DNA of 64,000 nucleotides from Arthrobacter sp. StoSoilB20 (GCF_019977295.1 NZ_AP024651.1:3968001-4032000); one strand, 5' to 3'; shown: positions 7,637-20,490, counted from the first letter of the stretch. Notes: generated by a model not told the origin, from the letters alone. A program made the numbers and translations.

Positions 7637-8209
7637 ATGACCACCGAGTACAGGTACGACGTCGAGGTGCTGCACCTTTTGGTGTCGCCGGCCCACGCCT
7701 ACTTTGGCCGCGCCAGGGAAGGCGCCGCCAATGTTCCCACCACCGATGCCGGGCAGGCAGAACTGGTGGCCGGCAAAGGAATTGTTGGCGACAGGTTCTT
7801 TGGGAAAGCCGCGCACATGGATGCCGCCGTGACCCTCTTTGCCGTGGAGGCACTGGAAGCGATCGCCGCCGAACTTGGGGCCGGGCCTTTCGATCCCCTG
7901 CTGACACGGAGGAACGTGGTTCTCCGCGGAGTTGAGCTTGCTCCTTTGCTCGGTCACGAGTTCACGATCGAATCCGGCGGACATGCCGTGCAACTCAAGG
8001 CCGGGCGGCCTGCACACCCCTGCGCCTGGATGGATGAAATGCTTGCCCCGGGAGCCCACAAGTCTATGCGTGGGCGTGGCGGTGTCCGTTGCCAGGTCAT
8101 TGCAGGTGGGCTGCTGCGCCGGGGACCGGCGGTACTGGTCAGCCCCGTTGCCCTGGATCCGGGCAAAGCAGGCGAGGCAAACGTGCTGAGGCCGTCGCGA
8201 TTGCCGTGA
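7637..8209 (+). CDS. MOSC domain protein
   Basis: 190 aa built around a MOSC domain, the sulfur-carrier fold found at the end of molybdenum-cofactor sulfurases. Visible: GKGIVGDRFFG (about 45-55), TRRNVVLRGVEL, the RPAHPC cysteine motif carrying the presumed sulfur-accepting Cys, and RGGVRCQVIAGG. No NifS-like desulfurase domain is fused, so it is a stand-alone MOSC protein such as YiiM, linked to detoxification of N-hydroxylated compounds. Exact reaction unknown. Confidence 0.8.
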   Translation: MTTEYRYDVEVLHLLVSPAHAYFGRAREGAANVPTTDAGQAELVAGKGIVGDRFFGKAAHMDAAVTLFAVEALEAIAAELGAGPFDPLLTRRNVVLRGVELAPLLGHEFTIESGGHAVQLKAGRPAHPCAWMDEMLAPGAHKSMRGRGGVRCQVIAGGLLRRGPAVLVSPVALDPGKAGEANVLRPSRLP

Positions 8210-8270
8210 TCACCGTCCGCAAATCATAAGGGACCTGTCTTTCAGGGCTGCGCGCGCATAAGGTAAATGC

Positions 8271-8981
8271 GTGAAGAGATTGAGCAAGAACGCCCAGGCC
8301 TTCGCAGGGTCTGCTTTCGCTGCACTATTCCGGGCCATCAAAGTAGTTCGTCCCAACAGGCCCAACCACCCCGAAGGGGTCCATCTTGTGGGGACCCTGG
8401 AGAGGGACGGACTTCCGCTCCGGGCATCGGGAATCCCGTGGATGGACATGGCCGGAAGCAACCGGGTGGAGGCACGAATTTCACGTTCGCTGGGAATGCC
8501 GGGGTCTTTCCCGGACATCATCGGCCTGGCTGTCCGCTTCACCGAGCAGGACAAACGGTCCGACCTGCTCCTCGCGAGCACGGGAGCCACGGGACTTGGC
8601 CGCTTTATCCTCAGGCTCCGACGGGATGCCGCATCAGCAATCTTCACCACGATGATGCCCTACAAATCGGAGGCGGGTCCTGTCCTGATAGCGGCAAGGA
8701 CAATCGAAGGACCGCCACAGCTGCCGGCCGAACCACGCGCATTCCGCTCGCATCTTGGCCAACATCCCTGGATCCTCGAACTCCATCATGCAAGCCCGTT
8801 GGGACCGTGGACCAGGTTTGGAACGTTGACTCTCACCCTGGCTGATATCCACGGCAATGACACTGCCGAAAGATTTGATCCGGTCCTGAACCCGCTTCCA
8901 ACAGCCGGGACCTACGGCTGGACCAAGCGACTCCGTGAACCTTCCTACGCCGTGGCCCGACGCCGCGTCCAGGACCGTTAG
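8271..8981 (+). CDS. Catalase-superfamily-like protein of unknown function
   Basis: 236 aa starting at GTG 8271 (the ATG in the overlapping frame is not used). The stretch ARISRSLGMPGSFPDIIGLAVRF resembles the catalase-core strand pattern in which a substrate-entry segment precedes AxR. The haem-ligand tyrosine motif of true catalases is not apparent, so a catalase activity should not be assumed. Homologues in related genomes are often labelled phosphodiesterase, without support that I can see here. Confidence 0.5.
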   Translation: MKRLSKNAQAFAGSAFAALFRAIKVVRPNRPNHPEGVHLVGTLERDGLPLRASGIPWMDMAGSNRVEARISRSLGMPGSFPDIIGLAVRFTEQDKRSDLLLASTGATGLGRFILRLRRDAASAIFTTMMPYKSEAGPVLIAARTIEGPPQLPAEPRAFRSHLGQHPWILELHHASPLGPWTRFGTLTLTLADIHGNDTAERFDPVLNPLPTAGTYGWTKRLREPSYAVARRRVQDR

Positions 8982-8984
8982 CTT

Positions 8985-9068
8985 CCTGACCCTCTTTGCC
9001 GCCTCAGGACCGGCTATTCAACCCTCCCAGGTTGGAAACCAGCGGTCTGACCGGCAAACAAGGTCAGG
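8985..9068. terminator. Nested inverted repeat between convergent genes
   Basis: CCTGACC (8985-8991) pairs with GGTCAGG (9062-9068), and TTTGCCG (8995-9001) with CGGCAAA (9052-9058), with a weaker pair inside. It fills the gap between two convergent genes and could act as a bidirectional terminator, though the loop is long. Confidence 0.35.
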
Positions 9069-10524
9069 GAGCCACACCTTTTGCTTGGGTCTTCTCCCCC
9101 GCAGCCTCGAATTCGTCCAGCCGCCGCCTTGCCTCCGCCACAACCGGATCCCGGTTGGTATGAAGCCAAGCCGCCGCGCCTTCCTCGTCGCCGAACAACC
9201 CGTCGTCTTGAGCGTCGCGGCTCTGCTCAATCACGAACCGCCAAAGCCGTCCACGCGGGATCCCGGCCTCGGCCAAGGCAGCCCCCTTCAACAGAGTGGT
9301 CCCTGCAACAGGATCCTTGCCCAGCCGCTCAGCTTTTGCCAGCCAAGTGGGCAGATGGTTGACGCCCTGACGTGCACCCACCCCACGGCCTGCTTTGTCG
9401 GCTTCCACCAGGCGCGCCCAGTCCTTGATGGACGGACCACCGTTGGGTTGGTTCAGGCGCCGTACCAGCCTCCGGACCGCCGAATCACTGATGACACCTT
9501 GGGGACCTTCAGGAGTGTGGCACATGTGCTCCCGGATAAGCGGCAGGATCTTGTCCTCGTATCGGCCAGGCGCTCCGATCCGGCGCAGGAAACTCCGGGC
9601 GGGCTCAACCCCTGTGACGTTGTGTCCGTTGGAAGTGATCCGGCCGTTCGAATCGATGGTGGTAGAGACAGCCTTGCCGAAGTCATGGGTGATGGCGGCC
9701 AGTACCAAGGCTGCGGTTTCATCGGCGCCCAGATTGTCGCGCCGGGCGATCCGGGCTGCTTGGTCGCCGGCTAAACCGAGGTGGATGTTCACATCGCCTT
9801 CCGGATGCCATTCGGGGTCTTGCGGAACGCCCCGGGTGGCAGCCAGCTCTGGGAAGTGACCTTCCCACCCCGACATGAAAAGCGTCTCCAGCGCCTCAGA
9901 GATATAGACGCCTTTCGAGGCCAGCTTGTAAAACTCCCCCCAAATCCGAGCCCTCGGCAGATCCGGGAAGGCTGGAGAGAGGCTGCGGCAAAACTCCGCT
10001 GTCTCCGGAACCAGTCGGAACCCAAAACGGCCACTGAACTGCATGGCCCGGAGAACTCTCAGCGGATCATCGCTAAAAGCCGGGCTTGTGTGGCGAAGGA
10101 TTCCCGCTGCCAGGTCGATCTGTCCCCCGAACGGGTCCACAACGGTCCCGCTCAGGTCGTCCCAGCCCATCGCGTTGATGGTGAAGTCCCGCCGGGCGAA
10201 GGCTTCGGCCTCGGACTCCTGGCGAGGCAGCGAAACATCGAAAACCTGGCCGCCCACTGTCGCAGAGACAATCCCGAACTGCTGCCCCACTTCCATGACG
10301 TACCCAGGCAACGCTGCGGACACCTGTGCAGTGGTCAACCCATAGACCTCAATGTCGATGTCCTTCGAATCCACCAGCACACCGCGGGCACGGGAGAGCA
10401 ACGCGTCCCGGACGGAGCCTCCAACAACGAGGGGGCGGCCGCCTGCAGCCCGCAGGCCGTCAAGTACCTGCCGGGCTTCCGGGGTGAGCTGAATCAGATC
10501 GGGAATGATGGTGATGGTCGTCAA
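9064..10524 (-). CDS. CCA-adding-type nucleotidyltransferase with HD domain
   Basis: Class II polymerase-beta-fold nucleotidyltransferase of the tRNA CCA-adding/poly(A) polymerase family, 486 aa from TTG 10524. Head: GGSVRDALL, then DIDIEVYG (metal-binding DxD) and RRDFTINAM; neck: DPLRVLRAMQF. The C-terminal half holds an HD domain (HLGL, THDFGK). TTG is chosen because it lies four bases after the ABC gene stop with GAGG nearby; the frame extends upstream into that gene. The HD domain gives phosphatase or phosphodiesterase potential. It may be a paralogue of the housekeeping CCA enzyme. Confidence 0.75.
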   Translation of the reverse strand: MTTITIIPDLIQLTPEARQVLDGLRAAGGRPLVVGGSVRDALLSRARGVLVDSKDIDIEVYGLTTAQVSAALPGYVMEVGQQFGIVSATVGGQVFDVSLPRQESEAEAFARRDFTINAMGWDDLSGTVVDPFGGQIDLAAGILRHTSPAFSDDPLRVLRAMQFSGRFGFRLVPETAEFCRSLSPAFPDLPRARIWGEFYKLASKGVYISEALETLFMSGWEGHFPELAATRGVPQDPEWHPEGDVNIHLGLAGDQAARIARRDNLGADETAALVLAAITHDFGKAVSTTIDSNGRITSNGHNVTGVEPARSFLRRIGAPGRYEDKILPLIREHMCHTPEGPQGVISDSAVRRLVRRLNQPNGGPSIKDWARLVEADKAGRGVGARQGVNHLPTWLAKAERLGKDPVAGTTLLKGAALAEAGIPRGRLWRFVIEQSRDAQDDGLFGDEEGAAAWLHTNRDPVVAEARRRLDEFEAAGEKTQAKGVAP

Positions 10525-10528
10525 GCCC

Positions 10529-12499
10529 TCAAACCTCAGCCACCGGCGCCGCAAACTGCGCCTCGTAGAGCCGTGAGTAGGCCCCACCCGTGGCAAGCAG
10601 CTCCGAGTGCGTCCCCTGCTCCACGATCTGCCCGGCTTCCATGACCAGGATGAGGTCGGCGTCCCGGATGGTGGAGAGCCGGTGGGCGATCACAAAGCTG
10701 GTCCGGTCCGAGCGCAGGGCGTTCATGGCCTTCTGAACCAGGACCTCGGTGCGGGTGTCCACGGAACTTGTGGCTTCGTCCAGGATCAGTACCGAGGGCC
10801 GGGACAGGAAGGCCCTGGCAATGGTGAGCAGCTGCTTCTCACCGGCGGAAACGTTGCCGCCTTCGTCGTCCAAAAGGGTGTCGTACCCCTCGGGCAGCGA
10901 CTTCACGAACCGGTCCACATAGGTAGCCTGCGCCGCTTCAAGGATCTGGTCCTCGGAAGCAGTGGGCCGGCCGTAAGCGATGTTGTCCCGGATGGTCCCG
11001 CCGAACAGCCAGGTGTCCTGCAGGACCATGCCCATCCGCGAACGCAGTTCCTGCCGCGAGAGCGAGGCGATGTCCACGCCGTCGAGCGTTATCCGTCCTG
11101 AATCCAGTTCATAGAACCGCATCATCAGGTTCACCAGGGTGGTTTTTCCTGCACCCGTCGGTCCAACAATGGCGATGCTCTGCCCCGGTTCAGCCACCAG
11201 GCTGAGGTCGGTGATGAGCGGCTTGTCCGGTGAGTAGCGGAAGGACACGTTCTCGAACACGAGCCGCCCACGCGCCGGGCCAGTCCCCGGGACAGGAGCC
11301 GGCTCCGGGGATTCTTCGTCCTCGTCAAGCAGGTCGAAAACCCGTTCCGCCGAGGCAACACCGGATTGCAGCATGTTCGCCATGGACCCCAGCTGGGCCA
11401 GGGGCATGGTGAACTGCCGCGAGTACTGGATGAAGGCCTGGACATCGCCCAACTGCATGGAGCCGGAGGCAACCTGCAGGCCACCCACCACCGCGATCCC
11501 CACATAGACAAGGTTTCCGATGAACGTCATGGCCGGCATGATCAGGCCGCTCACGAACTGCGCCCCGAAGCTTGCCTGGTACAGCTCGCCGTTCTTCGCG
11601 CGGAACTTTTCCTGCACTTCGTTTTGCCGTCCGAAGACCTTGACCAGGGCGTGGCCTGTGTAGCTTTCCTCGATCTGGCCGTTCAGTTCGCCGGTGTTCT
11701 TCCATTGGGCAACGAACAATTTCTGGGAGCGCTTGGCTATCAGCAACGTGGTACCCAGAGTCAACGGAATCGTCACCAAGGCAATCAGTGCCAGCAGCGG
11801 CGAGAGCAGGAACATCATCACCAGCACACCAAGAACCGTCAGCAGGGAGGACACCACCTGGCTGATGGATTGCTGCAGGCTTTGGGAGATGTTGTCGACA
11901 TCGTTGGTTACACGGCTCAGGAGCTCGCCGCGCTGGATGGAGTCGAAATAGCGCAGGGGCAGCCGGTGGATTTTCGCTTCGATCCGCTCCCGCAGGCGGT
12001 AGACGGTGCGCTGTACGACGCCGTTGAGCACGTAGGCCTGCATCCAGCCGAACGCTGAGGCCAGGACATACAGCGCCAGCGCCCACAGCAGCACCGAGGC
12101 GAGGGCGCCAAAGTCGATTCCGACGCCGGGTGTCAGGGTCATGGCGCCCAACATGTCGGCCTTGCTGTTCTCGCCTGAGGCGCGCAGCCCCGCGATCACC
12201 TCGGCTTTGGAAACCCCCGCGGGCAGTTGTTTGGACACGACGCCGGCGAAGATCAGGTTGGTGCCTTCGCCCAGCAGCCTGGGCCCGATCACGGACAAGG
12301 ACACACTGACCACGGCGAACGCCAGCACCAGGATCAGCCAGAGACGCTCCGGCCGCAGCGTGCCCAGCAAGCGCCGGGCAGAGGCGGAGAAGTTGGAGGC
12401 TTTCTCAGCAGGGATGTTCATCCCGGCGAACGGACCACCACGGCCCGGCCCCATGGCCGGACGCTGGGGACCACGGGGGCCGGCTGCCGCGCCGCTCAT
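10529..12499 (-). CDS. ABC exporter half-transporter with consensus ATPase site
   Basis: Fused permease-ATPase, 656 aa. A Gly/Pro-rich N-terminal tail precedes six membrane helices (about 50-345). The ATPase domain has Walker A GPTGAGKTT at about 446, a signature variant SAGEKQ and Walker B LILDEATSSVD with the catalytic Glu. It overlaps the upstream partner by 4 bp and is probably translated with it as a heterodimer. Such pairs (TM287/288, BmrCD) export drugs or lipophilic compounds. Substrate unknown. Confidence 0.88.
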   Translation of the reverse strand: MSGAAAGPRGPQRPAMGPGRGGPFAGMNIPAEKASNFSASARRLLGTLRPERLWLILVLAFAVVSVSLSVIGPRLLGEGTNLIFAGVVSKQLPAGVSKAEVIAGLRASGENSKADMLGAMTLTPGVGIDFGALASVLLWALALYVLASAFGWMQAYVLNGVVQRTVYRLRERIEAKIHRLPLRYFDSIQRGELLSRVTNDVDNISQSLQQSISQVVSSLLTVLGVLVMMFLLSPLLALIALVTIPLTLGTTLLIAKRSQKLFVAQWKNTGELNGQIEESYTGHALVKVFGRQNEVQEKFRAKNGELYQASFGAQFVSGLIMPAMTFIGNLVYVGIAVVGGLQVASGSMQLGDVQAFIQYSRQFTMPLAQLGSMANMLQSGVASAERVFDLLDEDEESPEPAPVPGTGPARGRLVFENVSFRYSPDKPLITDLSLVAEPGQSIAIVGPTGAGKTTLVNLMMRFYELDSGRITLDGVDIASLSRQELRSRMGMVLQDTWLFGGTIRDNIAYGRPTASEDQILEAAQATYVDRFVKSLPEGYDTLLDDEGGNVSAGEKQLLTIARAFLSRPSVLILDEATSSVDTRTEVLVQKAMNALRSDRTSFVIAHRLSTIRDADLILVMEAGQIVEQGTHSELLATGGAYSRLYEAQFAAPVAEV

Positions 12500-14229
12500 G
12501 CTGCCTCCTCCGCTGCGAGCTGGGATGACACGATTTCCCTGTACGTTTCGGAAGTCTCCAGCAACTCATCGTGCGTTCCGCGCCCCACGATCCTGCCGTC
12601 GTCGAGCACTAATATCTGGTCCGCGTCGGCGATGCTGGAGACGCGCTGGGCGACGATCACCAGCGTGGCACCGTTGGTGTGGCGTTTGAGCGCCTGCCGG
12701 AGCCTGGCGTCAGTGGCGGTGTCGAGGGAGGAGAAGGAGTCGTCAAAGATGTAAAGCTCCGGCTGTTTCACGAGCGCCCGGGCAATGGCGAGCCGCTGCC
12801 TCTGGCCGCCGGAAACGTTGGTGCCGCCCTGTGAAATGACAGCGTCCAGGCCGCCTTCCATCTCTTCCACGAAATCCCGGGCCTGGGCTACGGACAGTGC
12901 CTGCCACAGTTCGTCCTCGGTGGCGTCTGGTTTGCCGTACTGGAGGTTGCTGCGGACGGTACCCGAGAAGAGGAACGGCCGCTGCGGCACCAGCCCTATG
13001 TGGCCCCACAACAGATCAGGATGCAGCTCGCGGACGTCCACGCCATCCATCCGCACGGACCCCGAGGTGGCGTCGAAGAGCCGTGGCATCAGGTTCACGA
13101 GCGTGGTTTTCCCAGCCCCCGTGCTGCCGATGATCGCAAGGGTCTGGCCGGCCAGGGCCGTGAAGGATAGGCCGCTCAGCACCGGCTGCTCGGCACCCGG
13201 GTAGGCGAATCCGACGTCGCGCATTTCCAGCTCCCCGCGGCGGATACCCCCGGTGACAGGGTTCGACGGCGGCTGGACACTGGACTCGGTCTCCAGCACC
13301 TCGCCGATCCGGTCGGCCGAGACAGACGCGCGCGGGATCATTACCGCCATGAACGTGGCCATCATGACCGACATGAGAATCTGCATGAGGTAGCTCAGGA
13401 AGGCGATCAAGGTGCCCACCTGCATGGAGCCGTCCTCGATCCTGAACGAGCCGAACCAGATCACCGCCACGGACGAAACGTTCATCACCAGCATGACCAC
13501 GGGGAACATGAGCGCCATTAAACGTCCGGCCCGGAGCGCAACGTCAGTGACGTCGTCGTTCGCCTTGCCGAACCGGGCGGCCTCCATGTCCTCGCGGACG
13601 AAGGCCCGCACCACGCGGATGCCGGTGAGCTGCTCGCGCAGGACACGGTTGACGGCGTCGATCCGTACCTGCATTTTGCGGAACAGCGGCACCATCCGCG
13701 TCACGATCAGCCCGACCGCCACCAGCAGCACCGGCACGCACACCGCAATCAGCCACGATAACTGCGCATCCTGTCGCACGGCCATGATCACACCGCCGAT
13801 GCTCAGCATGGGAGCTGCGACCATCAGTGTGCAGGACATGAGCACCAGTTGCTGCACCTGTTGGACGTCGTTGGTGGACCGGGTAATCAGCGACGGCGCC
13901 CCGAACCGGGTGACCTCCTGCTCGGAGAACTCCCCTACCCTGCTGAAGATCGCGTAGCGGAGGTCGCGGCCCATCCCCATGGCAGCCTTCGCGCCGAAGT
14001 AGACGGCCACCACTGCACACGCGATCTGCAGCAAGGTGATGAGCAGCATGAGTCCGCCCATGCGCAGGATGTAGTCCGTGTCCCCGGCGGCCACGCCGTT
14101 ATCAATGATGTCTGCGTTCAGCGTCGGGAGATACAACGAGGCGATGGACTGCGCCAGTTGGAAGACGACGACGGCGATCAGCAACCGCTGGTGCGGCCGC
14201 AGGAAACGAACAAGTACCTTCCACAGCAT
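12496..14229 (-). CDS. ABC exporter half-transporter with degenerate catalytic residue
   Basis: Fused permease-ATPase, 577 aa. Six N-terminal helices, Walker A GSTGAGKTT, a good signature VSGGQRQRLAIARAL, and Walker B reading YIFDDSFSSLD, where Asp replaces the catalytic Glu. This is the known mark of the degenerate half of a heterodimeric exporter. It is the first gene of the pair, starting ATG 14229, and overlaps its partner by 4 bp. Confidence 0.88.
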   Translation of the reverse strand: MLWKVLVRFLRPHQRLLIAVVVFQLAQSIASLYLPTLNADIIDNGVAAGDTDYILRMGGLMLLITLLQIACAVVAVYFGAKAAMGMGRDLRYAIFSRVGEFSEQEVTRFGAPSLITRSTNDVQQVQQLVLMSCTLMVAAPMLSIGGVIMAVRQDAQLSWLIAVCVPVLLVAVGLIVTRMVPLFRKMQVRIDAVNRVLREQLTGIRVVRAFVREDMEAARFGKANDDVTDVALRAGRLMALMFPVVMLVMNVSSVAVIWFGSFRIEDGSMQVGTLIAFLSYLMQILMSVMMATFMAVMIPRASVSADRIGEVLETESSVQPPSNPVTGGIRRGELEMRDVGFAYPGAEQPVLSGLSFTALAGQTLAIIGSTGAGKTTLVNLMPRLFDATSGSVRMDGVDVRELHPDLLWGHIGLVPQRPFLFSGTVRSNLQYGKPDATEDELWQALSVAQARDFVEEMEGGLDAVISQGGTNVSGGQRQRLAIARALVKQPELYIFDDSFSSLDTATDARLRQALKRHTNGATLVIVAQRVSSIADADQILVLDDGRIVGRGTHDELLETSETYREIVSSQLAAEEAA

Positions 14230-14385
14230 GGAGACTCCGAGCCAAAGCGTAGTGAACCGAAGGCCAGTTTACGTCTGGTTGCTGCGGGCAACTAGAGGAT
14301 TGCCGGTAAAGTTGCCGCTGGAAATGCACCACGTTGAGTTGGCAAACCAGGAGCCGGCCGGCGAACTATTTTGGGGGTATGGCTT

Positions 14386-14868
14386 ATGAAGAAAACCGCA
14401 GCATTGGCGCTGGCATTGGTAATCGGCGCAGCGCTGGCAGGATGCTCCGACGGTTCGCCGGAAGCCACGCAAGCCAAGCCCTCTGAAGCCGCGACCTCCA
14501 GCCCTGCGACCAAGCACACCACGGTTCCGGACATCGCAGGGAAGCCGTTCGCCGACGCCAAGGCTGCCTTGGCAGGAGCCGGACTGACCATCTCCATCGT
14601 GGGACCTGACGGAACTCCCTGGACCACGCTCGAGCCGGGCCAGCAAGTGGCAGCCGTATCGACGGAACCATCGGCAGGCTCCGAGACCGACGCCAAGACG
14701 GTCAAACTGGTTGTGGATACGACCGAGGTGGATCAGCAAATCATGAACGATGCCATCGCGGCAGCAGACGGTGCCGTGGACTCCGCAAATACTGCCGCCT
14801 CGGAAGCAGCAGCTGCGGCTGAAGCGGCCGCAGCTGCAGCGGCAGCCGCAGCAAACTCCGGCAAGTAG
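14386..14868 (+). CDS. PASTA-domain lipoprotein with alanine-rich tail
   Basis: Secreted lipoprotein, 160 aa. The lipobox LAGC gives a lipidated Cys near residue 19, followed by a Ser/Thr/Ala linker, one PASTA domain (VPDIAGKPFADAKAALAGAG) and a C-terminal stretch almost entirely of Ala with some Glu, likely a long helix or coiled coil. PASTA domains bind peptidoglycan fragments, so a periplasmic or wall-facing role is inferred. ATG 14386 has GGGGG seven bases upstream. Confidence 0.8.
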   Translation: MKKTAALALALVIGAALAGCSDGSPEATQAKPSEAATSSPATKHTTVPDIAGKPFADAKAALAGAGLTISIVGPDGTPWTTLEPGQQVAAVSTEPSAGSETDAKTVKLVVDTTEVDQQIMNDAIAAADGAVDSANTAASEAAAAAEAAAAAAAAAANSGK

Positions 14869-14896
14869 CCTGCCTGACGAGACCGTTGAGGGGTAA

Positions 14897-15973
<1,077 letters not shown>

Positions 15974-15979
15974 CGGACA

Positions 15980-16648
15980 TCAGCCGCGGATCAACTCGAA
16001 CGTACCGAGCTTGCCCGCGAACAGGAGCGCGGCGTCGCTAAGTTCATTCTCGGCAGCACGGCGTGTGCCCTCCACGTCCACATTGAGTACCGTCGGGGCG
16101 AATCGGATGTGTGTGGCGTCCTCAATGCCCACAAAGTTCAACCAGTCGGCAAAGAAGGTGCTGCTGAAATCGGAACCGAAGGCAGCCGGAACCCCGGGAG
16201 CGAAGACGCCGCTGCTGTGGATAGCCAGGGCGGGCTTGCCTTCCATCAGTCCGGTGTAGCCCTTTTCGGGATCGAACCCGAAGCTCCAGCCTGGCTGGGT
16301 GATGATGTCAATCCACTGCTTCAGGACATAGGGCACACCGGAATTCCACATGGGGATGTTGAACACGTAGGCGTCCGCGGCGGCAAACTGGTCAAAGACC
16401 GCGCGGGCGGACTCCCAGGCTGCAATCTGATCCGGAGTCTGGTCCTGGCCCGTGAAGACTGCCATCTTCGCGGCAGCCGCGGTGTGGCCGAAAGCCGGCA
16501 ACGCGCCGTCGTCGAACAGGTTCAAGGTCTCCAGTTCGAAGGTCTCCGTAGTTGCAGCCCGCAGAGAGTCAATGAAGTGGCGGGCCAGACGCAGCGAATC
16601 GCTGTTGGCATACCGGGGCGAGGCGTTGATATGGAGGATGGAGAGCAT
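15980..16648 (-). CDS. FMN-dependent NADH-azoreductase-like flavodoxin-fold reductase
   Basis: 222 aa. The N-terminal NASPR...SDSLRLA segment matches the FMN-phosphate loop of AzoR/NQO enzymes, and PMWNSGVPYVLKQWIDIITQPGWSF matches the AzoR active-site region. It reduces quinones or azo compounds with NAD(P)H. GAAAGGAAA precedes the ATG. It is divergent from an HxlR regulator with a palindrome between, a common arrangement for electrophile-induced reductases. Confidence 0.85.
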   Translation of the reverse strand: MLSILHINASPRYANSDSLRLARHFIDSLRAATTETFELETLNLFDDGALPAFGHTAAAAKMAVFTGQDQTPDQIAAWESARAVFDQFAAADAYVFNIPMWNSGVPYVLKQWIDIITQPGWSFGFDPEKGYTGLMEGKPALAIHSSGVFAPGVPAAFGSDFSSTFFADWLNFVGIEDATHIRFAPTVLNVDVEGTRRAAENELSDAALLFAGKLGTFELIRG

Positions 16649-16720
16649 GGTTTCCTTTCAGTACAGGGGGTGTTTTGACCCCTCCTCGATCCTCACCCGG
16701 GGTTGTCACGCAGCGTAAGA

Positions 16721-16738
16721 GGGCACTTTTTTGTGCCC
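16721..16738. promoter_or_regulatory. Inverted repeat between azoreductase and HxlR genes
   Basis: GGGCAC-TTTTTT-GTGCCC, perfect 6-6-6, 72 bp upstream of the azoreductase ATG and 33 bp upstream of the HxlR ATG. The position suggests the binding site of the HxlR protein controlling both genes. The T6 spacer could also make it a weak terminator, but it lies at the head of both genes, not the end. Confidence 0.6.
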
Positions 16739-16771
16739 ACGGCACCTCCACGTGCCTGCAATGATGAGGGC

Positions 16772-17188
16772 ATGACACTCACAGCCGACCAGAGCCGCCG
16801 GGTAGCACAGCACCACTACAACGCTTCCTTGGAGCTCTGCCCTGCCCGCCAACTTTTGGAAGCCATCAGCAGCAAATGGGTGACTTTGGTGATGCTCGCC
16901 CTGGAGGAAGGTCCGCAACGGCACAGTGAACTTCGCCGCCATATTCCCGGAGCCAGCCAGAAGATGCTGACCTCCACCCTCCGAACGCTCGAGCGGGACG
17001 GCCTGATAACCCGTGAGGTCACTGCTTCTGTTCCGGTCCGGACTGATTATGAGCTCACTGGCCGTGGACGATCATTGCTTCCGATCATTTTCGACCTGAA
17101 GGAATGGGCCGAGGAGAACATGGATGCCGTGGCGGTGTCGAGGCAGCACCATGACCATGCCATGACAACCACCGTGCCGGTGTCGTAG
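16772..17188 (+). CDS. HxlR-family transcriptional regulator
   Basis: 138-aa winged-helix protein. The conserved N-terminal Cys lies in LELCPARQLLEAISSKW; in HxlR/YodB regulators this Cys senses quinones and other electrophiles. The DNA-binding part is RHSELRRHIPGASQKMLTSTLRTLERDGLI. Divergent from the azoreductase, which fits a quinone- or diamide-type sensing role. Confidence 0.85.
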   Translation: MTLTADQSRRVAQHHYNASLELCPARQLLEAISSKWVTLVMLALEEGPQRHSELRRHIPGASQKMLTSTLRTLERDGLITREVTASVPVRTDYELTGRGRSLLPIIFDLKEWAEENMDAVAVSRQHHDHAMTTTVPVS

Positions 17189-17199
17189 CCGGACAGTAG

Positions 17200-19600
<2,401 letters not shown>

Positions 19601-19629
19601 GGCTGTCGGGACTCCCTTCCGGGTAAGCC

Positions 19630-19662
19630 GGAGGGCCGGCCCGTGATGGTGGCCGGCCCTCC
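19630..19662. terminator. GC-rich hairpin upstream of the CYTH-CHAD gene
   Basis: A perfect 12-bp stem (19630-19641 with 19651-19662) with a 9-nt loop, between the stop of the SRPBCC gene and the CYTH-CHAD start, both on the minus strand. It could end the former transcript or act in the leader of the latter. There is no T run. Confidence 0.45.
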
Positions 19663-19781
19663 GTAGAGCTGTCTCTTGGTGCTGTATCCAGTGTGAGCCA
19701 GTCATCATCTTGGCGCCAGTGACTTCCCACGCACCGCCGCGGATACAACCCCGTGCTGGAACCGCGGGCTACAGTCCCGGG

Positions 19782-20375
19782 CTACAGTCCCGGAGCGCGT
19801 GGCTGGGGTGGTTCAACCGGTCCCTCGCCTGCTGAAGGTGCGGCGAGGTCAGGATCGACGGGAGGAAATTCGGCTGTTACTGCTCCACCGCTGCCAAAAG
19901 TTTCCCCCGTGTCATCAACGTCGCCGCCGGATACCGTGCCGCGCCAAGCCCCGGTTTCATGGCCCTGGGCCTCGATGAACTTCTTGAACTTGTCCAGGTC
20001 CGCACCAACCCGCAAGCTGTCCGCACCCAGTGCTGAACCTGCTTTTTCGGCGAGGCCTTCGGGTTCCCACACAATTTCAACATTCACCCTGGTACGGCCG
20101 GCGTCGAGGGGCTCGAAGCTGACGGTTCCCCCGTTGCGGGGACCGTCAACGCTGGCCCAACTCACCAGGGAATCCGGCACCTGCTCGATGATTTGTGCGT
20201 TGTATTCGCGCTTCACCCCGCCCACGTTGGTTGAAAAGTGCAGGCCCGTCTCGTCAATTTGCTCTACTGCCTCCACACCATTCATGAACTGGGGGAACGT
20301 CTCGAACTGCGTCCACTGGTTGTAGGCGACAGATACGGGGACATCTACTTCAATTGACTTATTGACCGTTGCCAT
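19782..20375 (-). CDS. SRPBCC-family (polyketide cyclase-like) protein
   Basis: 197 aa. The first 140 residues form a START/Bet v1-like ligand-binding fold (SIEVDVPVSVAYNQWTQFETFPQFMNGVE is the family signature); the last 50 are Pro/Gly/Asp-rich and disordered. No catalytic residues can be assigned. ATG 20375 has AAGGAG upstream. Proteins of this kind are often stress-associated in actinobacteria, and the neighbouring acidic protein has a similar disordered composition. Confidence 0.8.
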   Translation of the reverse strand: MATVNKSIEVDVPVSVAYNQWTQFETFPQFMNGVEAVEQIDETGLHFSTNVGGVKREYNAQIIEQVPDSLVSWASVDGPRNGGTVSFEPLDAGRTRVNVEIVWEPEGLAEKAGSALGADSLRVGADLDKFKKFIEAQGHETGAWRGTVSGGDVDDTGETFGSGGAVTAEFPPVDPDLAAPSAGEGPVEPPQPRAPGL

Positions 20376-20425
20376 GGTTTTTGCTCCTTCGATCCAGTCT
20401 CGGGTGCTCATGCTGTAATGCTGGT

Positions 20426-20464
20426 GGCGCGCCATCCAGCTGGCTGCTTAACCAGTGGCGCGCC
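20426..20464 (-). terminator. Possible hairpin from two GGCGCGCC blocks
   Basis: GGCGCGCC at 20426-20433 and 20457-20464 can pair as an 8-bp stem around a 23-nt loop that itself contains CCAGCTGG. It lies just after the acidic-protein gene (minus strand, ends 20491), where a terminator would be expected. Confidence 0.35.
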
Positions 20465-20490
20465 TGTCTTAAGCCCGCCAGCCAAAGCTC

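Noticed and set aside
8271..8981. True catalase
   Set aside because: Far shorter than catalases and without the haem Tyr motif; only a superfamily-like resemblance.
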